NCBI RefSeq assembly: GCF_010548275.1
Contig: NZ_JAAGLT010000020.1
Location: 62,001 to 126,000, forward strand
Reading direction: 5' to 3'
From: Streptomyces sp. SID12488
Lineage (GTDB): Bacteria > Actinomycetota > Actinomycetes > Streptomycetales > Streptomycetaceae
Length of the DNA stretch: 64,000 nucleotides
Positions 34,344-41,952 of this stretch are shown piece by piece; within the stretch, counting starts at the first letter, position 1; every line of letters begins with the position of its first letter. The translations under genes were made by a program, and so were the position numbers. Below the pieces are notes generated by a model, which was given only the letters and a program-made list of their open reading frames with translations, did not search any database and was not told the DNA's origin.

Positions 34344-34919
34344 ACAGCCTCCACCGTCCGGGACCCACGTCGATGACTCGGGGAGTCACGATGCCCGGGC
34401 TAACACCAGGACAGCAGCACCGTACTGACCGACGACGAACCGCGCACCCCCGCACACCCGCTGCCGGGCGGCGTCCGCGTGGGCCGCGCCGTGCCGTCGG
34501 GTCAGTACGCCGCAGCGGGGACGACGACTGTCTCCGGGAGGTGGGCGAACACCTCGAATACGCCGGCCGGGCCGATGAGAGTCGGCCGGTGCTGGAGCGT
34601 GCCGGCGCGGGGACACACCAGCGCTGTGGCGGATTCCGACAACTGCGCATCCGCCCGTACATCCCCCTCGGCCGCGGTCGACAGCCGCGTCCCGAAGAGC
34701 ACCGAGAACACCGAGAACACCGACCTGGCACCGACGACCCTCGACCACGTCAGCGCCGCGATCGACACCGTGCGCGGCACAGTGTCGACCCCTCACGGTC
34801 ACCGCGCAGGACCGTCCCACCGTGCCGGGTTGTCGCCTCCGGCACGGTGCGGCTTCGGTGCGTTGTCCGAGGGTGTCCGCCGCCCGGGGCGGCACCCCAG
34901 GCTGCCCGCGCCACGGGTG
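34344..34919. other. 576-base stretch without a convincing gene
   Basis: Open frames here on both strands are Arg/Pro-rich shadows with no recognisable family. The stretch holds the 15-base dyad at 34374-34388 and a 9-base unit ACCGAGAAC in nearly three tandem copies around 34700-34725. It probably contains the ppk2 promoter and otherwise decayed or spacer sequence. Confidence 0.4.
34374..34388. promoter_or_regulatory. inverted repeat upstream of ppk2
   Basis: TGACTC-GGG-GAGTCA, a perfect 6-base dyad 31-45 bases before the ppk2 start. Candidate operator or 5'-leader hairpin. Confidence 0.3.
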
Positions 34920-36128
34920 TCAGGTGGCGGAGAGGGTCCAGAGCGTGGCGTGGTAGGGCCCGTTGGGAGTGGAAGGGTCCGGCGGCGCGGTCGCGCTGCT
35001 GCCGGTGACGGAGCCGTGCCGGTCGACGCCGCTTGCCGTGGCCTGGATGCCGCCGAGGGCGTGCAGTCGCGTGAGGCGGCGGGTGTCGATGCGGTACACG
35101 TAGCAGAAGGGGCCGGGGAAGGCCTCTCCGACGACGAACTGTCCGCCGACAGCGTTGATGCCGGTTCTGCCGGGCCCCGGACCGAAGGGCGTCATGGTCC
35201 GGGTGGTGAGGTCCAGGGCGTATGCGGCAGGGCGGTTGCTCGCGACGACGGTGTGCCCGGTGACGAGCGGCTGATAGGCCATCTCGGCGCCGAGGTCGGT
35301 CCAGATCCGGGTGCGGATGTCGTAGGCGAAGCCATGGGTGGGAGGCAACTCGCCGGTGTCGCCGCTGGGTTGAGGCTGGGTGATGCCGACGATCGTGTGG
35401 CCGCTGAACGAGGTGGCCTTGCTGTAGACGCCGCCGTGGAGGCCGACGTCGGTCATGACGTGGGTGCGCAGGTCGTAGACGAAGGGCCGGCCTCCGTCGT
35501 ACTGCGCCCCGGGGACGTTCCAGGTTCCCGCGACGAAGCGGCCCTGGGAGATGCCGATCGGGCTGCTGACCCCCGCCGGATCGGCCGGGGTGCCGAGGTC
35601 GGTCATGACCTCGGTGCGTATGTCGTACACGAAGGCGTGCGTGCTCTGGTTGCCGGGTGTCCTGGCGCTGCCCACCACGGTGTGGCCGCTGATGGCCCTG
35701 ACCTGGCTGTCGGTGCCGCCGAAGGTGCCCAGTGCCTGCATGCGGCGGGTGCGCAGGTCGTAGACGAACCCGCGCCGGGTGCCGTCGGGCAGCGTGGCGT
35801 TGCCGATGACATGGCGGCCCTGGACGTCGACCGCGTCGCTCGAACTGCCCCCGAGCGTGCCGAGGTCGGTCATGACGCGTGTGGAGCGGTCGTACGCGAA
35901 GGCGTGCCACTCGGCGCCGGCGGTCTCGGAATTGCCGACCACCGTGTCGCGGTCGAGCGCGACACCGCGGCTGCCGCTCCCGCCGAGGGTGCCGAGGTCG
36001 ACAGCGGTGTACTGCGGCGGTGCCGGTGGCTCGGGGGTGTGCGCGAACGCCTGGCCCGAGCCGAATGCGAGCAACACGAGCGTGACTGCGACGGCTGCGG
36101 AGCGGGTGCGTAATCGTCCGGATCTCAT
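34920..36128 (-). CDS. exported HAF-repeat protein
   Basis: A 402-residue secreted protein. ATG 36128 has GGGAG upstream and opens a Sec signal peptide (RTRSAAVAVTLVLLAFGSGQAFA) cleaved near residue 27. The mature part consists of about seven imperfect repeats of some 45 residues, each with a HAFVYD- or GFAYDIRT-like core followed by MTDLGTLGG, the HAF extracellular repeat pattern, likely a beta-propeller. No catalytic motif is evident. Role unknown; probably a wall-associated or secreted binding protein. It is divergent from the carbonic anhydrase gene. Confidence 0.85.
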   Translation of the reverse strand: MRSGRLRTRSAAVAVTLVLLAFGSGQAFAHTPEPPAPPQYTAVDLGTLGGSGSRGVALDRDTVVGNSETAGAEWHAFAYDRSTRVMTDLGTLGGSSSDAVDVQGRHVIGNATLPDGTRRGFVYDLRTRRMQALGTFGGTDSQVRAISGHTVVGSARTPGNQSTHAFVYDIRTEVMTDLGTPADPAGVSSPIGISQGRFVAGTWNVPGAQYDGGRPFVYDLRTHVMTDVGLHGGVYSKATSFSGHTIVGITQPQPSGDTGELPPTHGFAYDIRTRIWTDLGAEMAYQPLVTGHTVVASNRPAAYALDLTTRTMTPFGPGPGRTGINAVGGQFVVGEAFPGPFCYVYRIDTRRLTRLHALGGIQATASGVDRHGSVTGSSATAPPDPSTPNGPYHATLWTLSAT

Positions 36129-36393
36129 GGAACTCCCTGCGATCGGAGTGCGCGGACATGCGGGTACATACGGGTACGCGGAAATCAGCAGCGGACGAAG
36201 CGTCACCGTCCGGTGTTCGATAGTAGTGAGCTGTACGCCGCTCGGGTGGCTGAAGCGGTCGGACCGAGGCGTCGGCCCGCAACTCGCTTCCTGGCCAAGG
36301 GAATCCCTCGGAGCCGTCAAGAACGCTTCAACGTTTGATCATGAACCGGCAACCCGAGCGGAGGGGCGTCGAGCCGGACATACGTTCCCTTCC

Positions 36394-37179
36394 GTGAACT
36401 CTGACCCAGCACCCCACACCGCCGTCCACCCACAGCGGACGGCATCCGTCGCCCCGGTCCCCGGCGCGACACCCCCCGCCCGGCGCTCACTCCTGCGCGC
36501 CGCGCTCACCGGGACCGCCGTTCTCGGCACCGGCTTGGCCATCGGCGCCGAACCCGCGGTCGCCGCACCCCCCACCACCGTTCCGCGAAAGCGGCCCACC
36601 ACCGCCGAGGAGGCTCTGCGGGAGCTGTCCGCGGGCAACCGCCGCTGGCGCACCTTCCGTCAGCAGCATCCCGACGAGTCTCCCGCCGTCCGGCAGGCGC
36701 TGACGGCCAGTCAGCACCCCTTCGCCCTCGTCCTCGGCTGCATCGACTCCCGGGTACCTCCGGAGATGGTCTTCGACCAGGGCCTCGGCGATCTGATGAC
36801 CATACGCAGCGGGGGCCAGGTCCTCGACGAGGCCGTGCTCGGCAGCCTCGCGTACGGCGTGCTCGAACTGGGGATCCCCCTGCTCATGGTCCTCGGCCAC
36901 CAGTCGTGCGGAGCGGTCAAGGCGACGGTCCAGGCTGACGAGTCGGGCGAGAGACTGCCCGCCCACATCCAGTACCTGGCCGACCAGATCAGCCCGGCCA
37001 TCGATCTCAGCAAGACGGGCGACGCGCGCGTCGACGCGACGATCGACGCCAACATACGGCTCATACGGGCACGGCTCGCGGCGGAGCCCGACCTCGCCGC
37101 GAAGGTGGATTCGGGCGCCCTGACCATCGTCGGCGCCCGCTACGAGCTGACCACCCAGCGAGTGCACCGCATCAGCTGA
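36394..37179 (+). CDS. exported beta-class carbonic anhydrase
   Basis: A 261-residue protein that interconverts CO2 and bicarbonate. Zinc ligands are C116 and D118 in GCIDSRVPPE (with partner R120), H169 and C172 in GHQSCGAV. The N-terminus is a twin-arginine signal: PPARRSLLRAALTGTAVLGTGLAIG, cleaved after a typical AVA motif near 57. Export by Tat is expected for a protein that folds with its zinc inside. The GTG at 36394 is the first start in frame that leaves this signal intact. A strong terminator follows at 37209-37246. Confidence 0.9.
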   Translation: MNSDPAPHTAVHPQRTASVAPVPGATPPARRSLLRAALTGTAVLGTGLAIGAEPAVAAPPTTVPRKRPTTAEEALRELSAGNRRWRTFRQQHPDESPAVRQALTASQHPFALVLGCIDSRVPPEMVFDQGLGDLMTIRSGGQVLDEAVLGSLAYGVLELGIPLLMVLGHQSCGAVKATVQADESGERLPAHIQYLADQISPAIDLSKTGDARVDATIDANIRLIRARLAAEPDLAAKVDSGALTIVGARYELTTQRVHRIS

Positions 37180-37208
37180 CGGTCGTACGCACAGGAGTTT
37201 TACGCAGA

Positions 37209-37246
37209 GGAGTCGGCCGCGCCGGACAGTCGTCGCGGCCGACTCC
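37209..37246 (+). terminator. terminator after the carbonic anhydrase gene
   Basis: A perfect 13-base stem (GGAGTCGGCCGCG and its complement) with a 12-base loop, starting 29 bases after the stop codon. Confidence 0.8.
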
Positions 37247-37345
37247 CCAGCCCCGGGTTCATCGGGGAGCCTGCCGAGCCGGCCACCCGGTGTTCGTATA
37301 GATGTGGAGGCACCGGCGCCCGGCCGGCCGAGGCGAAGGGCTGTG

Positions 37346-38194
37346 ATGAGGATGACCGAGGTACGGACACTGCTCACCGGCAGGGGGCTGGTCGAGTCTC
37401 CGCGCTGGCACGGCGACCGGCTGTACTTCTCCGACTGGTCCGCCGGCGAGGTCATCTCCGTCGACCTCGCCGGCCGCAGCGAGGTGATCGCCCAGGTGGC
37501 GTCGTTGCCGCTGTGCACCGCCCGGCTCCCGAACGGCCGACTGGTGATCGTCTCGTCCCCCGACGGGCTGCTGCTGCGCCGGGAGCCGGACGGCACCCTG
37601 GTCACTCACGCGGACCTCGGCCGGCCGGGCTGGAACGACATCGTGGTGGACGGCCGCGGCAACGCCTACGTCAACCGCGCCGGCTTCAACCCGATGGCGG
37701 GCGAAGCGGTCAAGCCCGGGTTCATCCACCTGGCCACACCCGACGGCTCCGTGCGCCAGGTGGCCGACGACATCGCGTTTCCCAACGGTATGGCGGTCAC
37801 CCCGGACAACTCCACGCTGATCGTCGCGGACTCCTACCGCCACAACCTGCTGGCCTTCGACATCGACACGGACGGCGCGCTGTCCGACCGGCGCGTCTGG
37901 GCAGACCTCGGGCAGGGCACCCCGGACGGCATCTGCGTCGACGCGCAGAACGCCGTCTGGTACGCCGACGTCCCCAACCGGCGGTGCGTGCGCGTCGGCG
38001 AGGGCGGGACGGTTCTGCAGACCGTGACGCTGGACCGCGGCTGTTTCGCCTGCGCGCTGGGCGGTCCCGACGGGACGACCTTGTTCATCGTGGCGGCGCG
38101 ATGGCAGGGCATGACCGAGTCCGAGGTGGTGGCGCCCGGCACGGGTCAGGTGCTCACCCTTCAGGTCACCGTGCCGGGAGCGGGCTGGCCGTGA
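37346..38194 (+). CDS. SMP-30/gluconolactonase-family protein
   Basis: A 282-residue six-bladed beta-propeller hydrolase of the SMP-30/regucalcin family, which opens sugar or other lactones with a divalent metal. Likely metal ligands are E17 (LVESPRWH), N147 (FPNGMAV) and D194 (GTPDGICVD). GWNDIVVDGRGNAYV is the usual substrate-side Asn motif. ATG 37346 has GAAGGG 5 bases upstream. No sugar genes adjoin directly; the fucose-type cluster starts 1 kb further but already has its own lactonase. Substrate unknown. Confidence 0.87.
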   Translation: MRMTEVRTLLTGRGLVESPRWHGDRLYFSDWSAGEVISVDLAGRSEVIAQVASLPLCTARLPNGRLVIVSSPDGLLLRREPDGTLVTHADLGRPGWNDIVVDGRGNAYVNRAGFNPMAGEAVKPGFIHLATPDGSVRQVADDIAFPNGMAVTPDNSTLIVADSYRHNLLAFDIDTDGALSDRRVWADLGQGTPDGICVDAQNAVWYADVPNRRCVRVGEGGTVLQTVTLDRGCFACALGGPDGTTLFIVAARWQGMTESEVVAPGTGQVLTLQVTVPGAGWP

Positions 38195-38230
38195 CCCGCG
38201 GGCGCCGCCGGGCCTTCCGGCTGCACGGGA

Positions 38231-39097
38231 TCAGCTGATGCACACCAGTCCGAGCAGGCAGAGCTCTGACGAGGACGCAGACGTCGAGGAGGAATCGGAC
38301 GACTCGGACGACCCGGACGGCGAGGGGGTTGCCGACGATGTGTCCGTGCCCGAAGTGGTGGCGCTGTCGGTGGACGCGGGGCCGGGCGAGGCCGTGGTCT
38401 CCGTAGCGGTGTCCGTGGCATCGGACACGGTGGAGGCCGACTGCGACTCGGCCGAGGCCGTCACCGCAGTCAGGGGAACCGGGGTGCCCCTCCGCGGGAT
38501 CACCTGTGTCGCCGGCGTGGCCCGGGGCGTGGCGGCGGACTGTTCACGCGGCGCGTTCGGCGTGGAGGACCGGGTGGCGGGCGAGGTGCGCTTCGCCCGG
38601 TGTGTGTCGGCCGGTGTCGACGAGACGGGCGTGGAATCCGTGACCTGCTCCTCCGCGCCCCCCATGGCCTGCCTGTCCGGCGCGGAGGCCGCCTGCGTTC
38701 GGTCCGGGGTCTGGCGGTTCAGCGAGGAGACGGTCAAGCCGCCGCCGACCAGGGCGACCGCCGTGGCGACCAGTGCCCTCCGCTGCGTCTTCTTCCAGCG
38801 TTCCCGCTGACGGCGCCGCGACGCCCGCCCGTTCGGCGCGAGGGAGGGGGCGTCCGAGGTGTCGTACGGGTGCTCCTGCGGCGGTTGGCCGGCTCCCTCG
38901 GCTCCCTTGGTCTTCTCGGTGCCGGGGTCCGCGTCGTTCCACAGGCGGACAGGGTCTTGGCGGGTTGCCGCGTCTGGCGCAGCGGCCGGCGCGGGCGTTC
39001 CGTCGGCGAGGGGCGCGATGTCCGGGGCGTAGGCGCCGCAACCGGGGCACACGAGGACGCCGTTGAGATGCCGACAGCACGTGGAGCAGTAGTCCAT
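38231..39097 (-). CDS. SCO2400-type zinc-ribbon membrane protein
   Basis: A 288-residue protein of a Streptomyces-specific type I remember as SCO2400 family. The N-terminus MDYCSTCCRHLNGVLVCPGCGAY is a Cys-rich zinc ribbon. A charged Pro-rich segment with RRRQRERWKKTQRR precedes one membrane helix near 108-125 (ALVATAVALVGGGLTV), and an extracytoplasmic Ser/Thr-rich tail of about 150 residues (a likely glycosylated stalk) ends in CLLGLVCIS. A role in signalling or envelope stress is guesswork. Confidence 0.82.
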   Translation of the reverse strand: MDYCSTCCRHLNGVLVCPGCGAYAPDIAPLADGTPAPAAAPDAATRQDPVRLWNDADPGTEKTKGAEGAGQPPQEHPYDTSDAPSLAPNGRASRRRQRERWKKTQRRALVATAVALVGGGLTVSSLNRQTPDRTQAASAPDRQAMGGAEEQVTDSTPVSSTPADTHRAKRTSPATRSSTPNAPREQSAATPRATPATQVIPRRGTPVPLTAVTASAESQSASTVSDATDTATETTASPGPASTDSATTSGTDTSSATPSPSGSSESSDSSSTSASSSELCLLGLVCIS

Positions 39098-39250
39098 CTA
39101 CGGTCTTCCTGTGTTCACACTCGCACGGGTGAGCGAGCCGGGAGTAAACGTAGCGAGGCTTTCGAGAGTGTGTGTGCAGCCTGTGTGATGCTCCTGCGCA
39201 GATGCGTCCAGGGTGCGGCCGACGTACGACACATCTCCTTTCGATTGCTG

Positions 39251-40261
39251 TCACTGACCGGGCGGGCCCTGGACGCCGCTTCCGCCGGGGACGTCGGGCC
39301 TGATCAGCCCTTGGCCCCGGAGGTCGTCCCAGAGCGCCTGGGGGACGGCCCTCCCGTGGAGTTCCACGTTCTGTGTCACTTGGTCGCGGTCGCGCATGCC
39401 GAGGGTGACGTTGACCGTGCTCGGGTGAGTGGCCGGGAAGGCGATGGCGGCGGCGGGGAGGGTGGTGCCGTGGGCGGTGCAGACGTCGGCGATGGCCCGG
39501 GCGCGGGCGACCAGCTCCGGTGGCGCGTCCTGGTAGTCGTACTTCATGCCTTCGGCAGGCCACTCGTGGGAGAGGAGTCCGGAGTTGAAGACGCCGACCG
39601 CGACGACGCTCTTGCCCAGTTCTTGTGCGGTGGGGAGCAGGTCGTCGAGGGCGGACTGATCGAGGAGGGTGTAGCGGCCGGCGAGCATGACCAGGTCGGC
39701 GGCGGTGTCGCGGAGGAAACGGGTGAGCAGGGCGGACTGGTTCATGCCCGCTCCGATGGCGCCGATCACGCCTTGGTCGCGGAGGTCGGCGAGTGCGGGC
39801 ATGGCTTCGTCGGCGGCCTGTCGCCAGTGGTTGTCGGGGTCGTGGAGGTAGACGACATCGAGGCGGTCGAGGCCTGTGCGTTCGAGGGTGCTCTCGATGG
39901 AACGGAGTACGCCGTCGCGGCTGAAGTTCCATTGCCTGCGGAGGTCGTCGCGTACGACGAAACCCTCGGTGTCGACGCCTCGGGGATGTTCGTTGGGGAC
40001 GAGGAGTCGGCCGACCTTGGAGGAGACGACGTACTCGTCCCGGGGCCGCTCCCGCAGGGCCGCGCCGAGGCGGCGTTCGGAGAGTCCGAGCCCGTAGTGG
40101 GGGGCGGTGTCGAAGTACCGGATGCCCGCGTCCCAGGCCGCGTGGACGGCGGCCGAGGCGTCCTCGGCCGAGGTGGTCCGGTAGAGGTTGCCGATGACTG
40201 CGGCGCCGAAGCCGAGTGCGGTGAGTTCGACGGGGGTGTGGTGAATCTTCCGGCGCTCCAT
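39251..40261 (-). CDS. aldo/keto reductase, L-fucose/D-threo-aldose 1-dehydrogenase-like
   Basis: A 336-residue NAD(P)-dependent enzyme. ATG 40261 (MERRKIHHTPVEL) has GGAGGG upstream. The frame continues open for 129 codons above it, but that part is made of unrelated gene stumps. The AKR tetrad begins with D51 and Y56 (FDTAPHYGLG) and K82 (VSSKVGR), with His in VVYLHDPDNH. The long LLVPNEHPRG insertion and QWNFSRDGVLRSIESTLER are typical of the aldose (fucose) dehydrogenase branch. It would oxidise L-fucose or a related aldose to the lactone that the next gene opens. Confidence 0.87.
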   Translation of the reverse strand: MERRKIHHTPVELTALGFGAAVIGNLYRTTSAEDASAAVHAAWDAGIRYFDTAPHYGLGLSERRLGAALRERPRDEYVVSSKVGRLLVPNEHPRGVDTEGFVVRDDLRRQWNFSRDGVLRSIESTLERTGLDRLDVVYLHDPDNHWRQAADEAMPALADLRDQGVIGAIGAGMNQSALLTRFLRDTAADLVMLAGRYTLLDQSALDDLLPTAQELGKSVVAVGVFNSGLLSHEWPAEGMKYDYQDAPPELVARARAIADVCTAHGTTLPAAAIAFPATHPSTVNVTLGMRDRDQVTQNVELHGRAVPQALWDDLRGQGLIRPDVPGGSGVQGPPGQ

Positions 40262-40387
40262 GACGCCCTCCTCGGGGATGTGGATCGGCGTGCCGTCAGC
40301 GCTGTACGTGGCTGATCCGCCTGCGACGAGTGCTTCGACTTCGGTGAGGGTGGCCATCGAGACGTCGCCGGGGGTGGTCATGGTGAG

Positions 40388-40534
40388 CACGCCGTGGGCG
40401 GCGCCGGAGGCGAGGAAGACGGTGGCGCCCGCGAGGTCGTCGGCGTTGCCCCGTCGTCCGGCGGGGATACGGTCCAGGATCGCCCGGCTGCGTGCGGGGT
40501 CGTCCTGGAGTGCCTGGGTGTTGTCGGTGGCGAT
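40388..40534 (-). pseudogene. C-terminal stump of a short-chain dehydrogenase (KduD / keto-deoxy-fuconate dehydrogenase type)
   Basis: About 49 codons read DNTQALQDDPARSRAILDRI, then PAGRRGNADDLAGATVFLAS, the C-terminal region of SDRs acting on 2-keto-3-deoxy sugar acids. The N-terminal Rossmann fold, catalytic Tyr/Lys and the final residues are missing. It directly abuts the zinc dehydrogenase stump and is followed by the aldo/keto reductase gene. A relic of a deletion inside the sugar operon. Confidence 0.7.
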
Positions 40535-40538
40535 GGGG

Positions 40539-40648
40539 TCGGGTGTCCATGTCACCGTGGAAGATGTGCAGGTCGGTGCCGCAGATGCCGACGAAGGCGG
40601 GAGCGAGTTCCACCTCGCCGGGGCCAGGTATCGCACTGCGAGCGTCAT
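40539..40648 (-). pseudogene. N-terminal stump of a zinc-dependent alcohol dehydrogenase
   Basis: MTLAVRYLAP, then after a one-base shift GEVELAPAFVGICGTDLHIF and HGDMDTR: the start of a medium-chain dehydrogenase up to the first catalytic-zinc Cys (GICGTDLH). The other roughly 300 residues are gone and the fragment runs straight into the SDR stump. The frameshift near 40618 shows it is not translated as a protein. Reads as the left border of a multigene deletion. Confidence 0.7.
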
Positions 40649-40681
40649 CGCGGTGTGAGGGTCCTTTCAGGGCGCAGGTAG

Positions 40682-41578
40682 TCAGAGGTGGGTGGGAAGG
40701 CGGTAGAAGGCGGTCGCGGTGCCGGCGAGGAGCGCGTGGATCTCGTACTCGGCACAGTCGGTGAGCAGTTCGTCCACGGTGGCTGCCCAGCGGTTCCAGC
40801 CGCCCGCGAGGTTCGCGACCGGCCAGTCGGAGCCGAACATCAACCGGCCGGGTCCGAAGGCGGTGAGCAGGGTGTCCCAGACGGGGCGGATGTCGGCGGT
40901 GGTCCAGGTGTCGTGGTCGGCCTCGGTGATCAGTCCCGACAGTTTGCAGACCACCTGTGGGTGCGCGGCCAGCTGCTGCAACTGGCTCTGCCAGTCTGCC
41001 AGTTCGCCCCGGGCGATGGGTGGCTTGCCCGCGTGGTCGAGCACCTGGGGCAGTTCAGGAAACCGTTCGGCGAGGCGGATCGCCTGGTCGAGCTGGTGGC
41101 TGCGGACCAGTACGTCGTAGGAGAGCCCTCGGTCCCTGACCGCCGCCAACCCCCGCTCCACATCCGGGCGTTGCAGCCACCGCGGGTTCACTTCCCCTTG
41201 GACGAGATGGCGCAGGGAGCGGAGAAAGGCGCCGCCCGGTCCGGCGAGCAGCCGGTCCAGCACCTCGCCGATCGCCGGGGACGTCAGGTCCGCCCAGCCG
41301 ACCACGGCCCCGATCAGCGGCTCCTGTTCCGCTAGGGCGAGCAGGTCCTCGGTCTCGGGCACCTCGGGCATGCACTGCACGACCACCGTGCTGTGCAGGT
41401 GACGGCCCGCGATCGGGGCGGTGGCGGTGGAGCGCAGGTCGCCGGGGGTGAAGGTACGGCTGATCGACGCCAGCGCGGGATCGTCGAGCCAGGGCTGCGG
41501 GCGCCGGCCGAGGTTCCACAGGTGGTGGTGGGCATCGATGAGGACGGGGGCTGGGGTGGAGGTCACGGAGGGCTCCAT
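40682..41578 (-). CDS. amidohydrolase-family lactonase, L-fuconolactonase-like
   Basis: A 298-residue amidohydrolase_2 protein. The N-terminal IDAHHHLWNLGRRPQPWLDD has the metal-binding HxH and the LWN/PW pattern of fuconolactonase and related sugar lactonases. VLDHAGKPPI carries the next metal-site His and FGSDWPVANL the final Asp. It would hydrolyse L-fucono-lactone to L-fuconate. ATG 41578 is chosen since conserved sequence begins there. It lies between the deletion scar and the mutarotase gene. Confidence 0.87.
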   Translation of the reverse strand: MEPSVTSTPAPVLIDAHHHLWNLGRRPQPWLDDPALASISRTFTPGDLRSTATAPIAGRHLHSTVVVQCMPEVPETEDLLALAEQEPLIGAVVGWADLTSPAIGEVLDRLLAGPGGAFLRSLRHLVQGEVNPRWLQRPDVERGLAAVRDRGLSYDVLVRSHQLDQAIRLAERFPELPQVLDHAGKPPIARGELADWQSQLQQLAAHPQVVCKLSGLITEADHDTWTTADIRPVWDTLLTAFGPGRLMFGSDWPVANLAGGWNRWAATVDELLTDCAEYEIHALLAGTATAFYRLPTHL

Positions 41579-41604
41579 GTCGGGTCGGTCTGACGCGGGC
41601 CGGG

Positions 41605-41952
41605 TCAGGTGGTGGCGTCCGCGCCGGGCGGGTCGAGGTGCCAGATCTCGGTGAGTTCCGTCCACTGGCGGGAGTCGCCCCGGTCGGGCCAGGGCTCCTG
41701 GCAGGGGTCGGTGAGTTTCCACCATTCCTGGGTCTCGGGGTCGGCTTCCAGGGCGGCCATGTCGGCCTCGAAGTCGGCGCCGTGATATTCGAGGTAGGCG
41801 AACAGCACGTCACCGTGGAGGAAGATGCCGAAGTTGCGGATCTGGGCCCGGTGCATGGCCGCTTCGACGCCGGGCCGGACGGCGGAGTGGAGTTCGAGGT
41901 ACTCCTGCCGGCGTTCGGGACGGAGCCTGATGGTCTGGGCGATGCGTTTCAT
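41605..41952 (-). CDS. L-rhamnose/L-fucose mutarotase (RhaM family)
   Basis: A 115-residue member of the RhaM-like mutarotases, dimeric alpha/beta-barrel enzymes that interconvert sugar anomers. IAQTIRLRPERRQEYLELHSAV, GIFLHGDVLFAYLEYHG and the acidic PETQEWWKLTDPCQ segment are characteristic. It would feed the beta-anomer to the dehydrogenase. The start overlaps the stop of the 671-residue gene by 4 bases, so the two are translationally coupled. Confidence 0.88.
   Translation of the reverse strand: MKRIAQTIRLRPERRQEYLELHSAVRPGVEAAMHRAQIRNFGIFLHGDVLFAYLEYHGADFEADMAALEADPETQEWWKLTDPCQEPWPDRGDSRQWTELTEIWHLDPPGADATT

Noticed and set aside
34373..35008. Open frames in the gap upstream of ppk2
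   Set aside because: Arg/Pro/Thr-rich composition, no homology pattern and no ribosome-binding site; treated as non-coding.
40262..40648. N-terminal extension of the aldo/keto reductase by 129 codons
   Set aside because: The extension is a chance in-frame fusion of an SDR stump and a frameshifted zinc dehydrogenase stump; the AKR has its own ATG and ribosome-binding site.
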